NCBI RefSeq assembly: GCF_026898155.1
Contig: NZ_CP114029.1
Location: 4,754,001-4,818,000, forward strand
DNA length: 64,000 bases
Direction of reading: 5' to 3'
Source of the DNA: Jiella pelagia
GTDB taxonomy: Bacteria > Pseudomonadota > Alphaproteobacteria > Rhizobiales > Rhizobiaceae
In this document: in pieces, positions 57,504-64,000 of the stretch
How the letters are laid out: every line of letters begins with the position of its first letter
Numbering within the stretch: the stretch's first letter is position 1
Program-made: the position numbers and the translations under genes
The notes under the pieces: model-generated
Databases searched by the model: none
What the model was told of the DNA's origin: nothing
Seen by the model: the letters and a program-made list of their open reading frames with translations, nothing else

Positions 57504-58556
57504 TCATCGGTTCCCCAAGGTTTCGGTCAGCAAACCGATGCCGAGCGTTGCATCAGTCTTGGCGATCGATTCCTTGGCGCTGACTGTCCCAGTTAATGCC
57601 CTAATCGCGTCGATCGTTTCAGGGATGACGATCGCCTGATTGTCGACCATGTAAGCGTAGAACAGCTCGTCTCCCTCGACTTTCAGCATGTCTGACCACA
57701 GCGCCACTTCGTAGAGGTTGTCATTTGGGCGACCCAGGTCGGCCATGAGTTCCTTTACGGTGTTGAGGGCCGTCAAACCGGCATCCATTCGGATCAGAGC
57801 GATCCGAGACGACGCGGAAAATGCGTCGAGTACTTCTTCCCGGGCAGCCGGTCGGGTCAGTTGCACCGACCAATAATGTAAATGCGCAATCGTCTCCGGT
57901 ACCTTGACTGCCATCGTGATCACATCGAGTTCGGGGTCGACGCTCTGCGCATCCGGCCCTTGATGGCTCGGAATTTCAGGCTCGGGGACAAGCGTGTTCA
58001 TGATCCCCCCGAGGTGACTTTCCCACGGGTCGGTTGCGCGGCGCAGCAGCGTCCCGCGTGCGCGATGTAGCAGACCCGCGTGTTTCAAGACCGTGAGGGT
58101 TCTGACGATCGACGTGGTGTTACAAGAGACGACACGCGTGCTGACCCGATTCAGAGCGCTCGCATAGCTGGCCTCGGCGACGAAGGAGTGTCCGGTCACC
58201 TCGTGCTTTTCGCCACCCTGGACGATGAACTTGATGCCCCTTTGCCGATAAATGTCGACGTTCACCGCCGCGATCCGCTTCGGCGTGCAGTCAACTACCA
58301 GATCACTGGCACCTAGCAGATCATCGAGGCTTCCGGTGATGTCGAGACCGGCCTTCCGCATCGTCTCCGCGTGGTCCTTCGTGGCACCAAAAAGGCGAAA
58401 GCCCCTCTGAATCACTACCCGCGGCCGCCAGTCGAGACTGATGTCTGCCACCCCGGCGAGTTCCATATCGTCCTGCCGGACCACAGCGTCAGCGACACGC
58501 TTTCCGATCACCCCGTAGCCGTTGACGGCGACCCGGATTTTCTTCGCCAAACTCAT
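57504..58556 (-). CDS. Type II (archaeal-type) glyceraldehyde-3-phosphate dehydrogenase
   Basis: 350 residues. The Rossmann start VAVNGYGVIGKRVADAV and the catalytic Cys145 in VVSCNTTSIVRTL are those of the archaeal GAPDH class, not of bacterial GapA. GGAGGATC is upstream of ATG 58556. In Bacteria this class is rare. Here it sits in a metal-resistance island beside an ATP-grasp gene, which suggests a specialised phosphorylated-aldehyde reaction rather than glycolysis (inference). Confidence 0.88.
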   Translation of the reverse strand: MSLAKKIRVAVNGYGVIGKRVADAVVRQDDMELAGVADISLDWRPRVVIQRGFRLFGATKDHAETMRKAGLDITGSLDDLLGASDLVVDCTPKRIAAVNVDIYRQRGIKFIVQGGEKHEVTGHSFVAEASYASALNRVSTRVVSCNTTSIVRTLTVLKHAGLLHRARGTLLRRATDPWESHLGGIMNTLVPEPEIPSHQGPDAQSVDPELDVITMAVKVPETIAHLHYWSVQLTRPAAREEVLDAFSASSRIALIRMDAGLTALNTVKELMADLGRPNDNLYEVALWSDMLKVEGDELFYAYMVDNQAIVIPETIDAIRALTGTVSAKESIAKTDATLGIGLLTETLGNR

Positions 58557-58776
58557 CTGATCCTCCTTGTGCCGGAAGTGCTCCGCTGATGGTTAAAGGC
58601 CTATGTCGCCCATCGTCCCGACAATCTGACCGAGTATTCATGCGAAGTCGCTCAGGTTCGGTTTCTCACCTGCTGCGTCTGCTCCCATCTAGTACAACGC
58701 CTGCTTTATGAAGGCTTCTCCTAGGACCATACTCGTATCAGCTATCCCCGTGAGGATGAAGCGGCGCTTCGCTGCA

Positions 58777-59631
58777 CTAGGGTCGATACCCATTCATCCT
58801 ATTGAAGCTTCGGAGCAAATCAGATTCCCTCGTGCGCAAAGGAGCCAAGGGAGGATCGGATGGCACGACTGTTCTGGCTGAACGACGAGGCGTGGGCCGC
58901 TATCGAGCCGCATCTGCCAAAGAACCAGCCAGGGGCGCGTCGCGTAGATGATCGCCGGGTCATCAGCGGCATCCTGCACGTTCTCAAAACCGGCAGCCGT
59001 TGGCAGGACTGCCCGAGCGAATACGGACCTGCAACGACGATCTATAACCGCTTCAACCGCTGGTCCCGGCGGCGAGATCTGGACCAGCATTCTGGAGGCA
59101 CTGGTCGCAACAGGTGTGCTGAGCCGCTCAGCCTCGATCGACTCCACCTACGTGAAAGCACACCGATCTGCTCATGGAGGAAAAGGGGGCGAAGGCGCAG
59201 GCAATCGGCCCTTCCCGAGGTGGGCAGACAACAAAGATCCATGCCATCACCGACTGCCTCGGCCGCCCGGCGATCCTCCGGCTGACACCCGGCAATATCA
59301 GCGACGTGGGTGCTGCAAATGACCTGCTGGATGCTGCGGGACCGGTGCGCTGGTTCACCGCTGACAAGGGCTATGATGCTGATGCTCTGCGGCAGCGGCT
59401 TCGCAAAGTCGGCGGGAGGCCCGTGATCCCAGGCAGATCAAGCCGGAAGACCCCAGTCGTCTACGACAAACGACGCTACCGCGAGCGCTGGCGGATCGAA
59501 GCTGCCTTCTGCCGCCTCAAGGACTTTCGACGCATCGCAACCCGCTACGACAAGCTTGCCGCGAACTTCCTGTCCGCCGTCGCCTTGGTGACCATCATCG
59601 CTTTCTGGGTTTGATCGAGTCTCGACCCTAG
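58777..59631 (+). mobile_element. IS5-family insertion sequence with CTAG target duplication
   Basis: The element spans about 58781-59627 (847 bp). Its ends are imperfect inverted repeats: GGTCGATACCCATTCA on the left, and GGTCGAGACTCGATCA read inward from the right. CTAG flanks it directly at 58777-58780 and 59628-59631, matching the YTAR target duplication of IS5-type elements. It encodes one DDE transposase. Joining the flanks through one CTAG restores the 3' end of the EamA gene. Confidence 0.85.
58860..59614 (+). CDS. IS5-family DDE transposase in two or three frames
   Basis: The conserved parts FWLNDEAWAAIEPHLPKNQPGARR, SIDSTYVKAHRSAHGGKGG, QTTKIHAITDCLGRP, the DDE stretch WFTADKGYDADALR and the ending AAFCRLKDFRRIATRYDKLA are spread over three frames. 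The first switch (59074-59079, GAGATC) vanishes if read GAGTC, giving WSRRRVWTSILEAL. The second, at AAAAGGGGG (59181-59189), coincides with the orfA/orfB junction where IS427-group elements of the IS5 family use programmed frameshifting. A functional transposase is therefore possible. Confidence 0.8.
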
Positions 59632-60480
59632 GATAATCCCGGACAGCACCAGCACGACACCTGTGGCTTGGATTGTCTCGAGGCGCTCGCCGAAGAAGGC
59701 CGCGCCGAACATAAGACCGAATATCGGCACCAGAAATGTGAAAGCGTTCGCATGATTGAGCGAGACACGCTCCAGCGCTTCAAACCAGAGCCAGAAGGCA
59801 AGCGCTGATCCGAAGACCGCAAGAGCCAGGAGAACGAGTAGGAATTCCGTCGACCACGCCAGCGAAGAGACATCTTCCGTCAGCACGGAAAGGAGAGCCA
59901 AGGGTACCGCACCGATGAGCAGTTGGCAGCCCATTGCCATGATCGGATCAACCTGGCCGGTGAGGCGCTTGATGGCGACGTTGCCCACGGAGACACCCGT
60001 TGCGGCGAGTACGACATAGGCGATGCCGAGGGAGTAACCCTGGATATGGTCTGCGGCGAGGCCGGGCAGGGCGATGACGGTAATTCCGGCCAAGCTGACT
60101 GCCAGCCCGAACTTTCCCATCATTTTCAGACTTTCACCAAGGAAGACGTGCGCGAGAACCGCGGCAATGATCGGCTGCACGTTCGCAATGACTGTCGCGA
60201 GACCCGGCGCCACGAACTCGGCCGCGTGGAACATGCCGAGGAAGCCCATGCTTGTCGCCCCAAGCCCCACCACAACGATCAGGGTCCAGGACCGAACGCC
60301 GACAGGTGCCCGCCGATGACAGAGGAACCCGAGGGCGATCAGGCAGACCCCTGCGAGGGCTGCGCGCAGAGCCGCGAAGGCAATATGGGGCGCGAGATCC
60401 AGACCTATGGTAATAAGGGGATAGCAGGCGGCCCAAAGCACCATAACCGTCAGAAGGCGTATAGAGGCATCAATGCTCAT
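59545..60480 (-). CDS. EamA/DMT-family transporter with 3' end replaced by the IS element
   Basis: 311 residues, ten hydrophobic segments, two EamA repeats (ATVIANVQPIIAAVLAHVFLGE; AFTFLVPIFGLMFGAAFFGE), an inner-membrane metabolite exporter. The last helix ends SGIIL at the IS boundary. The frame then runs about 29 codons into the IS and stops at 59545. Across the IS the original end would have been SGIILVQRSAASSSRG with a stop at 58742-58744. Only the short tail is changed, so function may persist. ATG 60480 has GGGAG upstream. Confidence 0.88.
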   Translation of the reverse strand: MSIDASIRLLTVMVLWAACYPLITIGLDLAPHIAFAALRAALAGVCLIALGFLCHRRAPVGVRSWTLIVVVGLGATSMGFLGMFHAAEFVAPGLATVIANVQPIIAAVLAHVFLGESLKMMGKFGLAVSLAGITVIALPGLAADHIQGYSLGIAYVVLAATGVSVGNVAIKRLTGQVDPIMAMGCQLLIGAVPLALLSVLTEDVSSLAWSTEFLLVLLALAVFGSALAFWLWFEALERVSLNHANAFTFLVPIFGLMFGAAFFGERLETIQATGVVLVLSGIILGSRLDQTQKAMMVTKATADRKFAASLS

Positions 60481-60689
60481 TGCCTGAGGCTCCCAGGCTA
60501 CGTTCACTCGCAGAGATTTGGCACGTGTATCTGATCGTATTTTGGCCTATCGTCGCGGTCTTGATATAAATCAATGCCGAAGCTGCGTTGACTTCCTACA
60601 TGACGGTCACTCGAAGCCCTTCGGAAAGGTCACGCTATCAAATGTCGCAGGCGAGCACATGCCGACGCAGAAAGGATCCGCAGTTTGCG

Positions 60690-61046
60690 ATGTGGAGCCT
60701 GAGGCGTTGGATTGTCTTGCTGCTTATGCTGATCTTTGCAACCTCAGGACTCGTTAACGGATCGAAGGGCGACCACGTCGCATCCCCCGCTTCGCTTTCG
60801 CATGATGTCGCATCTTTGGGGCCCGCATCGACCGGGGAGCGACCTTGTGCCGGCGGTGCCGATGATGCCCATGGCGCAACCTGCTGCATAGGCAGCCTCT
60901 GTTCGTTTTGTGTCCCGCTGCCGGCGTCAGCGGCCATCGCGACTCTAACCGTCGCTGAAGTTGTCTTGGCTCTGCCCGGGCAGGTTTACCGCGGCCTCAC
61001 AACATCTCCCGGTTTCCGACCCCCGAGTCTCTCCGCCAGCGGCTGA
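60690..61046 (+). CDS. Membrane-anchored Cys-rich small protein
   Basis: 118 residues from ATG 60690 (other in-frame starts lie upstream). An N-terminal hydrophobic segment (RRWIVLLLMLIFATSGLV) is followed by CAGGADDAHGATCCIGSLCS with further Cys, and a second hydrophobic stretch. The pattern is similar in style to DUF2946/CopL-like proteins at metal loci; no firm family. Proposed metal binding is inferred. Confidence 0.5.
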   Translation: MWSLRRWIVLLLMLIFATSGLVNGSKGDHVASPASLSHDVASLGPASTGERPCAGGADDAHGATCCIGSLCSFCVPLPASAAIATLTVAEVVLALPGQVYRGLTTSPGFRPPSLSASG

Positions 61047-61251
61047 GCCCCGCGAGCCTCTCGCGGTGTATCGGGCTGATCCGATCGGCATTGGTCCGAT
61101 CCGGTCCTGACACGTTTTCCGAAAATTACTGTCCGTCGCTTCGCCAGTTTCTGCGTCCACTGCGGATGCAGGCTGCAAAGTCACCCTGTGCCAGATCGCG
61201 GGCCGCATAGTGACATCTCACCAAGATCGATCTCGATCCAAGCCGGAGATT

Positions 61252-61680
61252 ATGGCAATGATGAATAGATTTCCAAATTATCCTAGTAGCAAAACGATTG
61301 CGTTACCGGTGCGCGGCGTTCAATTTTACCAACATGGACTGGTGGCACTTGCAGCTTCAGCTTTGATGGTGTCGAGTTTTGACATTGCACAAGCGAAGAC
61401 GGCGCCGTTCGATCGCGGAAGCTTTGTTTATACTGCTGGCGAACATGGTAACACCATCAGCGCGATTGATCTCGCCGCCGGCAGCGTTGTGACAACGCCG
61501 ATCCCCGTCTCGCCGCACGATATTCAGATCACGGCAGACGGCACGCGGTTTCTAGCCGTGGGTGAGCCCGAGGAAGGGCACGGGCATGGCGAGAGTTGAG
61601 ATGCGCACGACGGCGACGAAGCCAAAGGGCGACTGCTGGTCCTTGATCCGGCAGGCCTGGCCAGCGGAGTTCTGGACTAG
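61252..61680 (+). pseudogene. YVTN beta-propeller (YncE-like) protein, interrupted and truncated
   Basis: Starts with a signal peptide and one propeller repeat (GSFVYTAGEHGNTISAIDL, SPHDIQITADGTRFLAVG). A TGA at 61597-61599 follows GHGHGES. The same frame then continues with DAHDGDEAKGRLLVLDPAGL to a second stop at 61678-61680. A full propeller needs several more repeats, so the gene is doubly broken. GGAG lies 5 bases upstream of ATG 61252. Confidence 0.7.
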
Positions 61681-61734
61681 ATCATCGTCGGCGCAATCGG
61701 TTCAGAAAAATAGCTGAAGGGAGATTTGCAGGTC

Positions 61735-61995
61735 ATGACATTTCACGAACACGGTCCCGTCGACCCAAAGATCCACGATGGTGTGCGGCGGCCATTTCTC
61801 AACACTCCAGCGGGATTTGCGTTCTGCGTTTTCCTCGCCGTTGCGGGCGTGTTTCTCTGGGTTGAACATCGTGCGCACGTCCTCGGCGCAATGCCGCTTC
61901 TGCTGCCACTTCTGATCTGTCTCGGCATGCATTTCTTCATGCATAGAGGTCACGGCGGCCATGGTGGGAAAAGTGGTGGCCGTGATGAACGGTGA
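61735..61995 (+). CDS. DUF2933-type small membrane protein
   Basis: 86 residues: two hydrophobic segments (FAFCVFLAVAGVFLWV, MPLLLPLLICLGMHFFM) and a His/Gly-rich end MHRGHGGHGGKSGG, the DUF2933 layout. This family is found next to copper and silver exporters. Overlaps the downstream methyltransferase-like gene by 11 bases. Confidence 0.8.
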   Translation: MTFHEHGPVDPKIHDGVRRPFLNTPAGFAFCVFLAVAGVFLWVEHRAHVLGAMPLLLPLLICLGMHFFMHRGHGGHGGKSGGRDER

Positions 61996-62680
61996 CGTTC
62001 CCGCATACGGTCTGTGGTTTCTGGCGGCTGTAAACGCGGGCGTCTTCATCCTGTTCGCGTTCAGCTTCTTTAAGCCAACCACTGCGCGGGACTGGCGCTC
62101 GCTCGGGGCCTTCTCGGCCTTCGTCGTTGCCTTATTCGCGGAGATGTATGGCTTCCCGCTGACGCTCTATCTGCTGGCGGGCTGGGTCGGTAGCAACTTC
62201 CCGGCTCTTGATCCACTCTCACATGACGCAGGACACCTTTGGCCAGCCCTGTTCGGCTGGTCCATGGATCCACACTGGTCGCCTTTCCACCTGCTGAGCT
62301 TCGTCTTTATCGGCGGCGGCTTCATGCTGATAGCTGTCGCCTGGCGGGTACTGCATGACGCGCAGAGCAAAGGAAGTCTCGCGACATCCGGTCCATATGC
62401 CCGACTGCGGCATCCGCAGTATCCCGGTCTTGCACTGATTATGATCGGGTTCTTCCTGCAGTGGCCCACGCTGGTTACGGGACTGATGCTGCCTGTTCTA
62501 CTGGTCATGTACTGGCGCCTCGCAAAAAGCGAAGAGCGCGAGGTGGAGGCGGCATTCGGTGACCGATATCGCCGCTATGCCCGCGCGGTTCCGGCTTTCC
62601 TGCCACGCCCAGCCAGTCGGCTCATTCAAGCAGGGGGTGATCGTGGCGTCTTATTTTATCAACCAGGAGTACGAACATGA
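61985..62680 (+). CDS. Isoprenylcysteine carboxyl methyltransferase-like membrane protein
   Basis: 231 residues with about six membrane segments. The C-terminal ICMT/NnrU-like signature is GPYARLRHPQYPGLALIMIG followed by RLAKSEEREVEAAFGDRYRRY. Bacterial members are predicted SAM-dependent methyltransferases of unknown substrate and recur in copper-resistance operons with DUF2933. Start ATG 61985 lies in the end of the DUF2933 gene; stop overlaps the next gene (ATGA). Confidence 0.85.
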   Translation: MNGDVPAYGLWFLAAVNAGVFILFAFSFFKPTTARDWRSLGAFSAFVVALFAEMYGFPLTLYLLAGWVGSNFPALDPLSHDAGHLWPALFGWSMDPHWSPFHLLSFVFIGGGFMLIAVAWRVLHDAQSKGSLATSGPYARLRHPQYPGLALIMIGFFLQWPTLVTGLMLPVLLVMYWRLAKSEEREVEAAFGDRYRRYARAVPAFLPRPASRLIQAGGDRGVLFYQPGVRT

Positions 62681-63330
62681 GAACGCGAAATTTCCCGAGG
62701 GCCTTCTTTACTGGTCTGGTTATTTTTGGAACCGCGACAACGGTCCTAGCCCAAACCGACGCACCGGAGCATGACGCTCACCATCCCGTGGAAGCGCAGG
62801 CATCACCGCCGGCGGCCGCGATGCCGGGTGACAAGCCCGCAGCCGCCGCACCGGAGTCCATGCCCGGCATGGGCATGATGACGCCGGAGATGATGCAGAT
62901 GATGCAGCGCATGATGGGTCAGGGTGGAACGCCCGACATGATGGGAGGCATGTCCGGTCAAGGGGTGCGCGAGGGCGGTGCTGCTCCGAGCGCACCGGGT
63001 CAGAAGCCCATGGCAGGGATGATGACGTGCCCGATGATGCGAACGATGATGAATGGTCAGGCAGCGATGGGCATGCCTGGCATGGTCGGCGGTCAGGGCG
63101 CTCTTCTCGGAACGCCGCTTGGCTCACCGGAGGAGATGACGGAGGACCGCGTCCGCGCTCTCCTGGAGCAGCAACTGACCAGCCTTGGCAATCCGCGTCT
63201 GAAGATCGGCGAGATCGGCACGGCAAGTGATGGAAGCATAACTGCGGAGATCCTTACCGTCGACGGCTCTCTGGTTCAGCGGCTCGCGTTCAACCGCTAT
63301 CCCGGTCTGGTCCGTCAGATCGTCGATTAA
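62677..63330 (+). CDS. Periplasmic Met-rich protein of the copper island
   Basis: 217 residues: signal peptide (about 1-25, ending VLAQ), then a low-complexity Met/Gly/Pro region of about 110 residues (for example MPGMGMMTPEMMQMMQRMMG), and a C-terminal folded part GEIGTASDGSITAEILTVDG. Met clusters bind Cu(I), so it probably buffers periplasmic copper for the adjacent ATPase. It lies between the methyltransferase-like gene and the P-type ATPase. Confidence 0.8.
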   Translation: MRTRNFPRAFFTGLVIFGTATTVLAQTDAPEHDAHHPVEAQASPPAAAMPGDKPAAAAPESMPGMGMMTPEMMQMMQRMMGQGGTPDMMGGMSGQGVREGGAAPSAPGQKPMAGMMTCPMMRTMMNGQAAMGMPGMVGGQGALLGTPLGSPEEMTEDRVRALLEQQLTSLGNPRLKIGEIGTASDGSITAEILTVDGSLVQRLAFNRYPGLVRQIVD

Positions 63331-63380
63331 ACCGGGCAGCGACCTGACGTCGCTGTCGGCATTCGCGCAAGGAAAGCACG

Positions 63381-64000
63381 ATGAGAACGAGCGTTATCGA
63401 AGTGGGCGACTTGCTGACGGCGTCGAGCCCGGACGAAGTAGGTAAGCGGATCGGCGAGGTACCAGGCGTCGAAAGCGTCTCGGTGGATCACGCGGCAGAA
63501 AGCGCCACGGTCCGCTACGACGAAACCCGCATCGAGGTGGCCGAGATCAAGTCCTTGGTGCAGCGGTCCGGGCGCATCGTCGCCGCCCCGCCTGCTGCTT
63601 CGACGGGCGGGGATCACGAAGGCCATGCAGCGGCGGAGGCGTTGCCAGCCAAGTCGGAGGTTGCGTCCGGCCATTCAGGCCACGGGAACCATGACAAGCA
63701 CGCGGGCCACTCCCCAGCGATGTTCCGGGACCGCTTCTGGCTCTCGCTCGCTCTCACCGTGCCGGTGGTCATATGGTCCGTCCACATCCAGGAACTTCTC
63801 GGCTACCGGGCCCCGACGTTTCCCGGATCTGACTGGATCGGCCCCGTGCTCTCCACCGTGGTTTTCCTATACGGTGGTCTGGTCTTCCTGCAGGGCGCGT
63901 TGCGAGAGCTTCGGTCCCGGCTGCCGGGAATGATGACCCTCATCTCGCTCGCCATCACGGTGGCCTTCCTGTTCTCGTGGGTCGTTCAGCTCGGGCTGAT
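63381..64000 (+). CDS. CopB-type heavy-metal P-type ATPase, N-terminal part (continues past the window)
   Basis: 206 residues are visible. A degenerate heavy-metal-associated domain comes first (VGKRIGEVPGVESVSVDHAA, without CxxC), then a His-rich linker (GHSGHGNHDKHAGH), then membrane helices (FWLSLALTVPVVIWSVHI, PVLSTVVFLYGGLVFLQGAL). His-rich and CxxC-less is the CopB (P1B-3) pattern for copper or silver export. AAGGAAAG precedes ATG 63381. The phosphorylation motif lies outside the window. Confidence 0.9.
   Translation, partial: MRTSVIEVGDLLTASSPDEVGKRIGEVPGVESVSVDHAAESATVRYDETRIEVAEIKSLVQRSGRIVAAPPAASTGGDHEGHAAAEALPAKSEVASGHSGHGNHDKHAGHSPAMFRDRFWLSLALTVPVVIWSVHIQELLGYRAPTFPGSDWIGPVLSTVVFLYGGLVFLQGALRELRSRLPGMMTLISLAITVAFLFSWVVQLGL

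Overview
The window is GC-rich chromosomal DNA of an alphaproteobacterium, most likely Hyphomicrobiales (Rhizobiales). The evidence is the alaS-icd neighbourhood, the initiator tRNA with a C1:A72 mismatch, HWE-family signalling, many SBP-dependent transporters and a Zur/Znu locus of alphaproteobacterial type. No species is assigned.

Layout. 1-7.1 kb is core: alaS 3' end, a glyoxalase-like gene, icd, a type-B carboxylesterase, trmJ-murI, ppa and tRNA-fMet. 7.4-9.2 kb holds a DapA-superfamily lyase and an SDR. 9.7-12.1 kb holds an HWE histidine kinase, a single-domain receiver and a receiver-like orphan. 12.2-31.8 kb is a catabolic region: an operon of Asp/Glu-racemase-fold enzyme, PEP-mutase-family lyase, isochorismatase-family amidohydrolase and SDR, divergent from a UTRA-type GntR regulator; then a tightly overlapping operon of FAD monooxygenase, second racemase-fold protein, polysaccharide-deacetylase-fold hydrolase, FCD-type GntR, SDR and MBL hydrolase, divergent from a LIV-type ABC importer; then a TAXI-TRAP pair and a TPP enzyme. 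31.8-39.0 kb couples a ribose-type ABC importer to mtnK-mtnA and a SorC regulator, which suggests methylthioribose (or 5-deoxyribose) uptake. 39.1-44.5 kb is a second LIV-type ABC operon. 44.7-48.2 kb is znuA divergent from znuCB-zur.

From tRNA-Pro(CGG) at 48.3 kb to the end of the window the sequence is accessory. First comes a compact, overlapping operon of unknown function: HTH-like protein, Lon-like AAA+ ATPase without a protease domain, two ribbon-helix-helix-like micro-proteins and a calcineurin-like phosphoesterase. Then comes a worn copper/metal-resistance island: Cys/His-rich small proteins, a lipoprotein stub, a multicopper-oxidase tail, a cupredoxin, CusF plus a CusF remnant, an L,D-transpeptidase, an ATP-grasp gene, an archaeal-type GAPDH, an IS5-family element inside an EamA exporter, a broken YVTN protein, and DUF2933, isoprenylcysteine-methyltransferase-like, Met-rich and CopB-type P-ATPase genes.

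A cross-cutting observation is that eight apparent frameshifts share one signature: an extra base directly after GAG, inside what would otherwise read GAGCTC or GAGTC/GACTC. Removing that base restores a family-consistent reading frame each time. This points to a systematic sequencing error, perhaps methylation-linked, rather than to gene decay, so those genes are probably intact in the organism.
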